The notes under the pieces were generated by a model. That model made no database searches. It worked only from the letters and a program-made list of their open reading frames with translations, and had not been told where the DNA came from. The position numbers and the translations under genes are program-made. From Candidatus Accumulibacter iunctus (GTDB lineage Bacteria > Pseudomonadota > Gammaproteobacteria > Burkholderiales > Rhodocyclaceae): a stretch of 13,644 nt of DNA. This document shows, piece by piece, positions 1 to 7,508 of this stretch (the first letter of the stretch is position 1; the number at the start of each line of letters is the position of its first letter). The stretch is from the NCBI GenBank assembly GCA_002345025.1, contig DDUX01000061.1:1-13644 (forward strand). The letters are read 5' to 3'.

Positions 1-2
1 GC

Positions 3-2672
3 CGGCCGGCCGTGGCTCCCGATGCATCGCGGCCGCTGCCGGCGACGATGGCGAGCACCGAGCAGGCCTTGCGCAACGCCCTGCGCGCGCCGGAGCTTGG
101 CGATTTCACGGCGCCCGAGCCGGGCAGGGTACCGGTGATCACCGATACCGCCCTGGTCTTGCTGCGCCGCAGCGGCGAGGCGCCCCTCGACCCCGCGGCG
201 CGCCGGGTGATGGAGGCGAACCAGCAGGCCGACCTCCTGCGCCAGCGCCTGCACGCGGGCGAGCGGCCGGCCGAGACGCGCGTCGAGCTGACGGCGGCAC
301 TGAACGAACTGCGCGCCGCCATCAGCGAGCAGCTTGCGACGACCCCCGAGGCGAGCCGCGCGGTGCTCGCCGAGGAACTGGTCCATACCCAGCGCGAGTT
401 GGAGTCGCTGGTGCGCTCCGAGGAAGGGCAGGTCCTCTTCAGTCGCGAGCCGGGCACCGGACGGCTGATCGAGAACCGCGTGGTCTACGAGCCGGCGGTC
501 GAGCGGACGGCCGCCGACCGCGTCCGTACCGGCGCCGAGCGGGCGGGGCGCGTCCTCGGTGCGGTGATGGTGATCCAGACCATCCGCGAGCAGCACGAAC
601 TGGAGGAAAGGGCGCGCAGCGGCCGCACCACCGTCGTCGAGGGCCTGGCGGGCACGACGCACAATGTCCAGGGGCTGACGATCGGTCTGCGGATGATGTC
701 CGGCATCCACGTGCACCCCGGCGAGTTCGTCCTCATGTCGGCGCTCAGCTTCACCCAGGCGGTCTCCGCCGACTATGCCAGCCGCGAGGAGGCCGCCGTC
801 GCGATCAGCCGCGTCGCGATCACCGAGGGCATCAACCTCTTCCTGATGGTCCTGAGCCAGGCGATGATGCGCTCGGGCAACCCTTACGTCGTCGCCGCCG
901 GTTTCGGCATCATGCTCCTCGGCGGGCCCATCGTCGCCTTCCTCGACTACGTCGGCGTGTTCGACGCCATCGAGCGCGCCTCCGCCTTCCTGCCTTCCGA
1001 GGTCACCGCGGCCAACCAGGAGCTCCGCGACCTGATGACCGAGTACCGCGCCATCGTCGGCGCCATCCAGCTTGGCCAGCGCAGCGACGCGCAGTTGCGC
1101 GCGGTCGGCGTCAGCGACCCGGAAGCGCTGCGCCGCAGCGCGGCGATCGATATCAATAGCAACCGCGCGTCCGCGCGCACGAAGGAGGGCGAATTGCTGG
1201 CCGCGTTCGAGCGCGGCTACGGGCGTGCCCGCACCGAATACGCCGGGCTGTTCGAACTGGATACGCTGCGGGCGCAGTTTCTGCAGTTGCGCGAACAGGT
1301 CCATCGCGGCGAGGAGGGCGGCGCGGAAGCGGCCGCCAGGGTCACCCGCCGCTTCGACGAGATCGACCGCCAGCTCGGCGAGGCGACCGCAACGATGAGC
1401 GAACAGCAGGTGCGGGAGATGCCGCAGTGGTCGCAGCTCAACGAGGGCTTCGATGAGCTGGAAAGCCTGCTGCGCGCCGCGGAGATCGATTGGGAGGAGG
1501 TGCGCGAGAAGCACGTCGAGGTGCAGCAGATGCTGCGCAACGCACGCTACCGGCTCAATCCCGCCGCCTTCGGCCTGCGCGCCGCGCCGTTGATGGCGGC
1601 CGCGGCTCCTGGCCGGCCGACTTACGACCGCCTGCTCGCCACCGCCGAGGCGAGGCTCAACCGCGACGAGTTTGCCCTGATCGCCGAGTCGCCGCGTGCG
1701 GCACTGTCGGCGTCGGTCGGCCGGCCAGCGGCGACGATGACCATGCCCTCCAGGCCGCCGGGTGCGGCGCCGGCGCCGAGTGCCGATGTCACCCTCATCG
1801 CGGTGGAGGATGCCCTGCGGGCTTACCGGGCGCTGGTGGCGCGCGCGCCGAGGCATCCGGACGCGGCCCTGTTGCATCGCGATTCCGAGGCGGTGGCGGT
1901 GACCTATCGCCGCTTCGTTTCCGAGCACGGCGACTACGCCGCCTACCTGCAACGGCTGCAGACCGTCGAGGCGTCCTTGCTGCGGCTCGCCGAGCGGGCG
2001 CTGAGCGGGAGCGGCGGCGAGTCGGGCGGTGCGTCGGCCGGCACGGCGCGGGATCTCGCGTTGCGCGTGCGCGCCGCGGTGAGCGAGCGCCGGGATCGCG
2101 ACGGGCTGCTCTTCCTCGATGAGCTCGATCCCGTGGCGGCGCGCGTCCGCGCCACCGAGACCCGCCGCCTCGCGCCCCGGCTGGGCGAGGCACCGGGGAC
2201 CATGGCGCTGACCGCCGAGGAACTCGCTGCATTATCCGGCGGCCGTCTGGAGGATCGCGCGGCGGGCATCACCACCGTCAGCAACCGGCTCGACCAGGTG
2301 CAGGGCCTGCGCATCCCGGCGTCGGAAGACGAGATCGTCGGCGGCGTCTTCCGCGTCGTCGGGGCGATCGAATCGCTGCCGTTGCTGATCACGGAAATCC
2401 CGCTGACGACGATCCGGGAAGACGAGAACGTGCTCGTCGGCCGGGCAGGAGCATCGACCGGATCGGTCTCCCCCAGGGGGCATTTCGACATGGTGCGGGT
2501 CGTGCCCTTGAACGCGGCGGCGGTCAGTCGACTGGGTGGCGCGGGTGTCCGCAGTCTTCCGGACTACAGCCTGAGAGCGGTGCGCCTGCGCGATCTCGCC
2601 GCGCCCGCGGTGACGCCGGCTGCCGTGCCGTCGGCGCCAGCAGGGTCGGCGGCCGCCGGGGCGGGTCCTTGA
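3..2672 (+). CDS. Large Ala/Arg/Glu-rich protein with central hydrophobic segment, 5' end probably outside window
   Basis: I do not recognise the family. A GTG at 12 would give 886 residues, but the frame stays open to the window edge and the first codons read as a Pro/Ala-rich linker. The true start is therefore probably upstream and the gene 5'-partial. Numbered from the GTG, residues 60-180 are charged and probably helical or coiled-coil. Residues about 274-316 form the only strongly hydrophobic stretch (INLFLMVLSQAMM, then GFGIMLLGGPIVAFLDYVGV), enough for one or two membrane-inserting helices. Residues 320-520 are again charged and helical. Residues 560-600 are an Ala/Pro linker, residues 730-860 look globular, and the last 25 residues are an Ala/Pro tail. 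There is no signal peptide or known catalytic motif. It ends in a TGATG overlap with the next gene, so the two are probably translationally coupled. Its position beside an eCIS operon allows an effector/cargo or accessory role, but that is inference only. Confidence 0.7.
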   Translation, partial: RPAVAPDASRPLPATMASTEQALRNALRAPELGDFTAPEPGRVPVITDTALVLLRRSGEAPLDPAARRVMEANQQADLLRQRLHAGERPAETRVELTAALNELRAAISEQLATTPEASRAVLAEELVHTQRELESLVRSEEGQVLFSREPGTGRLIENRVVYEPAVERTAADRVRTGAERAGRVLGAVMVIQTIREQHELEERARSGRTTVVEGLAGTTHNVQGLTIGLRMMSGIHVHPGEFVLMSALSFTQAVSADYASREEAAVAISRVAITEGINLFLMVLSQAMMRSGNPYVVAAGFGIMLLGGPIVAFLDYVGVFDAIERASAFLPSEVTAANQELRDLMTEYRAIVGAIQLGQRSDAQLRAVGVSDPEALRRSAAIDINSNRASARTKEGELLAAFERGYGRARTEYAGLFELDTLRAQFLQLREQVHRGEEGGAEAAARVTRRFDEIDRQLGEATATMSEQQVREMPQWSQLNEGFDELESLLRAAEIDWEEVREKHVEVQQMLRNARYRLNPAAFGLRAAPLMAAAAPGRPTYDRLLATAEARLNRDEFALIAESPRAALSASVGRPAATMTMPSRPPGAAPAPSADVTLIAVEDALRAYRALVARAPRHPDAALLHRDSEAVAVTYRRFVSEHGDYAAYLQRLQTVEASLLRLAERALSGSGGESGGASAGTARDLALRVRAAVSERRDRDGLLFLDELDPVAARVRATETRRLAPRLGEAPGTMALTAEELAALSGGRLEDRAAGITTVSNRLDQVQGLRIPASEDEIVGGVFRVVGAIESLPLLITEIPLTTIREDENVLVGRAGASTGSVSPRGHFDMVRVVPLNAAAVSRLGGAGVRSLPDYSLRAVRLRDLAAPAVTPAAVPSAPAGSAAAGAGP

Positions 2673-2674
2673 TG
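2596..2674 (+). repeat. 79-base repeat, copy 1 (3' end of the large gene)
   Basis: This segment encodes the Ala/Pro-rich C-terminal tail of the large upstream protein, its stop codon, and the ATG of the following gene. It aligns without gaps to 3725-3803 with about ten mismatches in 79 positions (about 87% identity by hand count). The match ends at the start codon of the next gene. Confidence 0.85.
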
Positions 2675-3526
2675 CCGATCGTGCCGCGACCCCGGCTGCG
2701 CATCGAGCTGGCGGGCCGCCCCCGCGAGCTGGTGCTGCGCGAGGCCGAAACCGCCGAGATCCTGCCCCTGGTCCTCGATCCGGAGCAGCGCTTTCCGGCG
2801 GTGGTCGAGGGGCGACTGGCGCTGGAGATGGCGGCGCTGATCGACACCATCGACGGCGACGTGCCTGCCGAGGAGCAGGCGCAGGCCATCGTCGCCTCGC
2901 CGGCGGCGCTGGCGGCGGTCTGCCAGGCGCGCAACGCCTTTTACGACGCCCTGATCGCCAGCGGCCGGGTTCTCGCCGCTTGTCCGCATTGCACGGCAGG
3001 CGAGGTGGAACTCGATCTGTTGTTCTATTGGCTGACGCTGCGCCTGCCGCCCTACCGGCTGTTCGACGAGGGTGTGCTCATGGGGCACCCGGCGCTCGCC
3101 GATCCCTTGCCCGGCGGCAGCCGCCCGGCGGGGCGGAGCCTGGCGCGGGCGATCGGCTTCTCCTATGCGGCAGAGCCGCCATTGCGCGGCCGGCTCCGGC
3201 CACTCGTCGGGCGCGACAGCCTGGCGAGGGAGGAGTCCGCCTGGCGGGCATTGGCCGCGATCGAGCGCGACGACGACCACTGGCACTGGACGCGACGCAA
3301 CACGGGCTTTCGCGCGATTCTGCGCCTGAGCCAGGGTCTGGCCTGGGCCGATGGCCGGCAGGCGACGCCGCAGGAGATCGACCAGCTGCCGGTGGGTGCC
3401 TACCTGTTTCTCGACCTGCTGCACTTCGCCACGACGAACGTCGATGTCAGCGATGCGTCGCGACTCAGCGTGTCCTGCCCTGACTGCGGCTGCGGGTTTC
3501 TGCCGGTGATGCCGACGGACGCGTAG
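2672..3526 (+). CDS. Hypothetical protein with two CxxC pairs (putative zinc ribbon)
   Basis: The 284-residue product is of no family I can name. Its ATG overlaps the upstream stop (TGATG); an alternative TTG lies one codon earlier at 2669. Two cysteine clusters stand out: C104-P-H-C107 in the middle, and C269-P-D-C272-G-C274 eleven residues before the C-terminus. This spacing could bring four cysteines around one structural Zn(II). The rest is Leu/Arg/Ala-rich and probably helical, with no signal peptide or membrane segment. It follows the large gene in a probable two-gene unit. CPxC-type zinc modules occur in some phage-tail assembly factors and in many regulators, so a baseplate or chaperone role is possible but not shown. 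In-frame codons continue past the TAG stop to another TAG at 3719. Confidence 0.75.
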   Translation: MPIVPRPRLRIELAGRPRELVLREAETAEILPLVLDPEQRFPAVVEGRLALEMAALIDTIDGDVPAEEQAQAIVASPAALAAVCQARNAFYDALIASGRVLAACPHCTAGEVELDLLFYWLTLRLPPYRLFDEGVLMGHPALADPLPGGSRPAGRSLARAIGFSYAAEPPLRGRLRPLVGRDSLAREESAWRALAAIERDDDHWHWTRRNTGFRAILRLSQGLAWADGRQATPQEIDQLPVGAYLFLDLLHFATTNVDVSDASRLSVSCPDCGCGFLPVMPTDA

Positions 3527-3724
3527 CGCGGCGTTTTCACCGGCTCTTCGGACGCCCCCACGGGCGATGGCGGGAAACCACCAATCGCCGTTTCTGTCCT
3601 TGAACTCGCCGCTGGACCGTTGGCCAGCCTGTGCACCGAGGTGAATGCGGAACTCGACGGCGTTGTCGCAGCCTTCTTCCCGAACTTCGCAGCCGCGTCG
3701 CGGAACGATGGACTGCAGTAGCCA

Positions 3725-3803
3725 TCGCCGCGCCTGCGGTGACGCCGGCCGCCGTGCCGTCCGCGCCCGCACGGTCGGCGGTTGCCGAGGCGGGCCCTTG
3801 GTG
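3725..3803 (+). repeat. 79-base repeat, copy 2 (decayed 3' end of a paralogue of the large gene)
   Basis: Ungapped match to 2596-2674 at about 87% identity. The frame with its start at 3631 translates the core as APAVTPAAVPSAPA, identical to the C-terminal tail of the large upstream protein. The residues just before it (RSLLPELRSRVAERW) loosely resemble the corresponding RSLPDYSLRAVRLRD. The stop codon position has become TGG, so the frame runs on, and there is no intact gene around it. The best reading is a remnant of a second copy of that gene, or a recombination footprint. Confidence 0.75.
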
Positions 3804-3937
3804 GACCTGTCGGCGATTGGCCAGCAGCGACACGGCCCCTGGCGGACAATGCGAGCGGATAAATCGCGACCTGCCGCGTGGCACCCGATCGGGCAAGCAC
3901 CCGCTGCACAACTAGTTGGGCATTAATTCAATGCGCC

Positions 3938-3946
3938 TGCTATAGT
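3938..3946 (+). promoter_or_regulatory. Extended -10 promoter candidate for the eCIS operon
   Basis: TGC followed by TATAGT (3941-3946) matches an extended -10 element (TGn-TATAAT) at five of six hexamer positions. A weak -35 candidate, TTGGGC at 3916-3921, sits 19 bases upstream. It falls in the only AT-rich island of the intergenic region and points at the DUF4255 gene. Transcription would start near 3952. This rests on consensus matching alone. Confidence 0.4.
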
Positions 3947-4105
3947 ATTCCATGTCAGCTACGCGGAAAATGCCGTGCTGGGCGCCGCGACGGATGCCAA
4001 CGCCACGACCCACACCAAGAGCGACTGAAGACCAACCCGGGCCATGAGAACCTGGTGCCGGGGCCAGAAAAGCCAGAAGAAGCTTCGATCAGATTGCTTT
4101 GCATC

Positions 4106-4690
4106 GTGATTGCCGAGGCCATCAAGTTTCTGCGGGGTCGCCTGAACGCCACCTTGCCGCGAGAATCCTCCGGCGGACCGGTCGAAGAGCTTTTCGTCTA
4201 TGCCGGCACCAGCAACGACGAGAGAGTGGTTTTCAAAGCAGACGCCGTATCCGTAGCGTTGGTCAGGATCGATCAGGAGACGGCGCTTCGTCAGCCCGAC
4301 CTCCATGCCAAGTTTTCCACCGACGGCGTACGCCAGAAAGTCGAACCCGAAATCAGGCTGAATTTGTTCGTACTGTTCGTCGCCCGCTTCCCCGACGACT
4401 ACAGCCTGTCTTTGCACCATCTGTCGCGGGTTATTCGCTACTTCCAGAATCACCGCGTCTTCAATCACCAGAACTCGCCGGATCTCCATCGAGACATCCC
4501 CCAGCTTGTGCTGGAACTTGTGGCGCCGTCATTCTCCGAGCAGAACGAGATCTGGGGCGCCTTGCGCACGGCCTATCAGCCCAGCGCCCTGTACAAGGTC
4601 AGGATGGTCGTCTTCCGGGATGAAGACGCTCGGCCGCTGGCGACGATCGAGGAAACGCTGCTGACAGTCGGGGAGGTGCCCTCGCCATGA
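4106..4690 (+). CDS. DUF4255 / Pvc16 N-terminal domain protein, probable tail terminator (Afp16-like)
   Basis: The 194-residue product matches the DUF4255 (Pvc16_N) family of eCIS and phage-tail-like loci. Afp16/Pvc16 proteins of this family are linked to capping and length control of the tube and sheath; they are cytoplasmic during assembly. The N-terminus MIAEAIKFLRGRLN is the family's usual opening helix, followed by a beta-rich core and the typical C-terminal half (ALYKVRMVVF). I chose GTG 4106 because it gives this opening and the usual family length. An upstream frame start at 3878 would add about 76 residues of poor quality, and TTG 4094 is an alternative with an AGAAGAA purine run about 11 bases before it. 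The gene is first in the operon and overlaps the next one by ATGA. Confidence 0.85.
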   Translation: MIAEAIKFLRGRLNATLPRESSGGPVEELFVYAGTSNDERVVFKADAVSVALVRIDQETALRQPDLHAKFSTDGVRQKVEPEIRLNLFVLFVARFPDDYSLSLHHLSRVIRYFQNHRVFNHQNSPDLHRDIPQLVLELVAPSFSEQNEIWGALRTAYQPSALYKVRMVVFRDEDARPLATIEETLLTVGEVPSP

Positions 4691-5778
4691 GATTCGTCCC
4701 CTTGTTCGGTGTTCGCGTCAGACACGATTACCATGGCGCCGCCACTTGTGGCGACCTCTCTTGCGAGCCGACACCGGAGACGCTGCGTCTCATCGCGCGC
4801 TACCGCCTGCGGATCAGGGAGGTTCCCGGCGGGCTGACGGTGCTGGCGGCGCTCGCTGCCGACGGCCAGACGCCGCTGGTCGGGCTGCCACGCGACGAAC
4901 TCTTCGCCTTCCACCTCCGGGTGCGCAACGCCGATTTCGCGCTGTTCACCGATCTTCAGGAACTGACGTGCAAGACCGACCCGGTCTTCTCGAACGAAGC
5001 GCTCGCGGCGTCAGACCGCCGGACTCTCGATCTCACCGATCGCCAGTCGTGGAACATGGAAGGCTTCGTCGTCGCACCGGGAGACACCAAGCGACAGTTC
5101 TCACTCGCCGGAAATCCGCTGGCCCTGGATGGCGATGCGCTCAAGACGCCACAGGCCGCTGATTTCCGCCTCATGCCGCCCGCCGGAACGGCAAGGATCA
5201 CGGCCTACGATGCCGCCACCAAGATCCTCACGCTGCAGTTGGGCGCAGCGCAACCCGATCTGACGGTCCGCTACCGCGTGCGCCCGAATCGGGACCGGCG
5301 CTTCCTCGCCGACGTCGAATTGCGCTACAACCAGTCGATGCCTGCTCCGGGAACAAGCGACGCGCCGTTCGAGATTCCCTTCAAGGTCCGAGCCGGCCGT
5401 TGGGCCTACTACCTGGTCACCGACCAGAAAGGGGATTTTTCGATCGTCGACACGAGATCGGGAACCCTGTCCATCAGCTTCAGCGCCGCCAACCGGACGA
5501 CGCTGAATGATTTTCCCGACGATCCCGATCCTCTGGCGAGCGAGCTGTCACGGCAGTATCCCGATCTGCGGCGCGTCCGATTCCTGTCGGATCAGGCCGT
5601 ACCGTGTTCGATCGCGACGCGCAGCGGAATCGAGCTGCGGCTCGGCGACCAGACGCTTCTCCGCCCGCTGCCCAATCCACCGCTCGGATACCTGTCGAGG
5701 ATCAGAGAACAGACGGGAGCGGGATTTCTGGAGCTGGACACGTTTCACCAGGTCGTCAAGTACCTTCCAAACAACTAG
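4687..5778 (+). CDS. Unrecognised beta-rich protein between DUF4255 and sheath genes
   Basis: The product has 363 residues, starting at an ATG that overlaps the previous stop (ATGA), so it is probably translationally coupled. I cannot assign a family. It lacks a signal peptide, membrane segment, coiled coil or catalytic signature. The sequence alternates short hydrophobic strands with Asp/Pro/Gly turns. An N-terminal part (about 1-95, with HLRVRNADFALFTDL) is followed by a central part (about 120-210, containing the strand-rich ITAYDAATKILTLQLG) and a C-terminal part (about 220-363) around WAYYLVTDQKGDFSIVD. Its place between the terminator and sheath genes and its tight coupling make a structural or assembly role in the injection system likely, for example a tail-terminus or surface component. 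That is inference from position only. Confidence 0.85.
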   Translation: MRFVPLFGVRVRHDYHGAATCGDLSCEPTPETLRLIARYRLRIREVPGGLTVLAALAADGQTPLVGLPRDELFAFHLRVRNADFALFTDLQELTCKTDPVFSNEALAASDRRTLDLTDRQSWNMEGFVVAPGDTKRQFSLAGNPLALDGDALKTPQAADFRLMPPAGTARITAYDAATKILTLQLGAAQPDLTVRYRVRPNRDRRFLADVELRYNQSMPAPGTSDAPFEIPFKVRAGRWAYYLVTDQKGDFSIVDTRSGTLSISFSAANRTTLNDFPDDPDPLASELSRQYPDLRRVRFLSDQAVPCSIATRSGIELRLGDQTLLRPLPNPPLGYLSRIREQTGAGFLELDTFHQVVKYLPNN

Positions 5779-5802
5779 GAACTCAACCAGGGGGCTCAGC
5801 AC

Positions 5803-7443
5803 ATGACCACTTACAGAACACCCGGCGTATATGTCGAAGAGAAATCAACACTGCCGCCCTCGGTCGCCGAGGTGGCGACCGCGATACCGGCATTCATCGG
5901 CTACACCAGTAAAGGACCGGCGGACACCGCCGAGCCGATCGTCGAGCGCATCGCGACGCTGCTCGAATTCGTCACCGCTTTTGGCGGTGCGCAGCCGGCG
6001 AAGTTTGACGTGACCGAGCCGGCCGATCCGGCCGACGCTGTGGCGGTCGCGCTGACGCCTCCCAGCCATTCGTTCTCGCTGTATTACGCGCTGAGCCTCT
6101 ATTTTCGTAACGGGGGTGGACCGTGCCATGTCGTTTCGGTCGGCAACTACGCTTCGACGCCAAGCTCGCCGCGTTTCAAGAAGGGCCTTGATGCCCTGGA
6201 AAAAGAGGACGAACCGACGCTGATCGTGCTGACCGATGCCGCTTGCGTCTTGAATGCCAGCGACTACTACGACGTGTGCGGGCATGCCTTGGTGCAATGC
6301 GCGAAGCTGGGTGACCGCTTCACCATCCTCGATGTCGTTGATGGCAAGGTGGAAGACTTCAGAAACAACAGCAACCTGTCGGCCAATCTCAAATACGGCG
6401 CTGCCTATCATCCTTACCTGAAAACATCGATCAACTACGATTACGAAGATATCGGGGTTTCCGTCAAGCTTGCCGAGGTTGCGGGAACGCACAACCTGGG
6501 CGGCGTCAAGGGGATAGCCGTCAGCTTCACCGGCTCGACCGGCAGTACCCCCAAGGTTAAGGTAACCCTCGCTGGAACGTTGAGCTTCTCGATTGCCGAT
6601 GGCACGCTGGCCGTCACCGGCGCGAAGGACAAGACCGGGACGGATATCGCCGCGGCGTGGAGTACCTGGAAGAAGTCCAACAAGACTTTGGGCTTCGATG
6701 TCGTCAGCAGTGGCGACGGATCGGACGTGGTCGCGACTGCCGATGTGGCGAGTGTCGCCATCGTTGTGGTCAGGAAGAACACAGGCGTGACGCTGGAGAG
6801 CATCTTGAGCAGCAAGACCGCGCTCTACAATAAAACCAAGGCAGCGCTCGCAGAGCAGCGTGTCGTTCTCCCGCCCAGTTCGGCGGTCGCCGGCATTTAC
6901 GCCCGCGTGGACCGCGAGCAGGGCGTCTGGAAGGCGCCGGCCAACGTCGGCGTGCTCTCCGTGCTCGGGCCGGTCGCGAGGATAACGGATGCACAACAGG
7001 AGGATCTCAACGTCGATTCGACTGCCGGCAAGTCGATCAACGCGATCCGCAGCTTCACCGGCAAGGGCACGCTGGTGTGGGGCGCCCGTACTCTGGCCGG
7101 CAACGACAACGAATGGCGTTACGTCCCCGTCCGTCGCTTGTTCATCGTGATCGAGGAGTCGGTCAAGAAGGCGAGCGCGTTTGCCGTCTTCGAGCCGAAC
7201 GATCAAACCACCTGGCTCAAGGTAAGAGCGATGATCGAGAGCTATCTCTACGGCCTGTGGCAACAGGGGGCGCTCGCCGGATCGAAGCCGGAAGCCGCCT
7301 ACTACGTGCGCGTCGGCCTGGGCACGACGATGACGCCGCAAGACGTGCTCGAAGGCCGGATGATTGTCGAGACGGGTATCGCTGCAGTCCGACCGGCCGA
7401 ATTCATCATTCTCCGCTTCTCCCACAAGATGCAGACCGCCTGA
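5803..7443 (+). CDS. Contractile tail sheath protein (Afp2/3/4-like)
   Basis: The 546-residue product is the contractile sheath of the eCIS. The N-terminus TTYRTPGVYVEEKS is the hallmark of tail sheath proteins. Residues about 402-442 (LNVDSTAGKSINAIR, GKGTLVWGARTLAGNDNEWR) and the C-terminus (VRPAEFIILRFSHK) are the conserved sheath core that forms the interlocked strand exchange and contacts the tube. The start is an ATG with a GGGGG purine run 5790-5794 upstream. Between residues about 219 and 333 lies a Thr/Ser/Val/Lys/Gly-rich stretch that looks like an inserted outward-facing domain; the conserved core resumes at ILSSKTALYN. It is the only sheath gene in the window, whereas Afp and PVC carry three. 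A 65-base gap precedes the first tube gene. Confidence 0.97.
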   Translation: MTTYRTPGVYVEEKSTLPPSVAEVATAIPAFIGYTSKGPADTAEPIVERIATLLEFVTAFGGAQPAKFDVTEPADPADAVAVALTPPSHSFSLYYALSLYFRNGGGPCHVVSVGNYASTPSSPRFKKGLDALEKEDEPTLIVLTDAACVLNASDYYDVCGHALVQCAKLGDRFTILDVVDGKVEDFRNNSNLSANLKYGAAYHPYLKTSINYDYEDIGVSVKLAEVAGTHNLGGVKGIAVSFTGSTGSTPKVKVTLAGTLSFSIADGTLAVTGAKDKTGTDIAAAWSTWKKSNKTLGFDVVSSGDGSDVVATADVASVAIVVVRKNTGVTLESILSSKTALYNKTKAALAEQRVVLPPSSAVAGIYARVDREQGVWKAPANVGVLSVLGPVARITDAQQEDLNVDSTAGKSINAIRSFTGKGTLVWGARTLAGNDNEWRYVPVRRLFIVIEESVKKASAFAVFEPNDQTTWLKVRAMIESYLYGLWQQGALAGSKPEAAYYVRVGLGTTMTPQDVLEGRMIVETGIAAVRPAEFIILRFSHKMQTA

Positions 7444-7508
7444 GCGCAGTCGCCACCCACTCGCCACGCATTTGCCGCCAAACCAGACATCACGAGGCCT
7501 AGACCACC

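Larger units (their letters stand above)
3527..4105. other. 579-base intergenic region with gene remnant and promoter candidate
   Basis: No convincing intact gene lies here. Open frames in the first half, such as those starting at 3631 and 3645, have arginine-rich, low-quality translations. The frame of the upstream gene stays open for 64 codons beyond its TAG (3527-3718). From about 3674 the frame at 3631 resembles the C-terminus of the large upstream protein, and 3725-3803 is a clear DNA repeat of it. The stretch 3911-3950 is distinctly AT-richer than its surroundings and carries a promoter candidate. The remainder up to the DUF4255 start would be a leader of about 150 bases in which I see no known riboswitch or strong hairpin. 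Confidence 0.6.

Noticed and set aside
3553..3566. Hairpin CGCCC-CCAC-GGGCG after the CxxC gene as a terminator
   Set aside because: Stem of only five pairs and no following T run.
2564..3772. 402-codon open frame on the - strand covering the CxxC gene
   Set aside because: The + strand gene has a coupled start and patterned cysteines; the antisense translation is Arg/Gln-rich. Only its first 80 or so residues, over the intergenic part, look mildly protein-like, which is not enough to call a gene.
3851..3893. lac-operator-like GCGAGCGGATAA and the palindrome CCCGATCGGG upstream of the promoter candidate
   Set aside because: The first lacks the symmetric second half; the second is a short GC palindrome common in such DNA. 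Neither is placed over the promoter elements.
3952..4047. 31-codon leader frame starting at ATG 3952 and a second short frame ending at TGA in the same stretch
   Set aside because: No ribosome site and no sign of attenuation structure; short frames of this size are expected by chance.
3878..4105. Longer N-terminus for the DUF4255 protein from an upstream ATG
   Set aside because: The added residues are Cys/Arg-rich and unlike the family, and this start would lie upstream of the promoter candidate; GTG 4106 gives the family's usual first helix.
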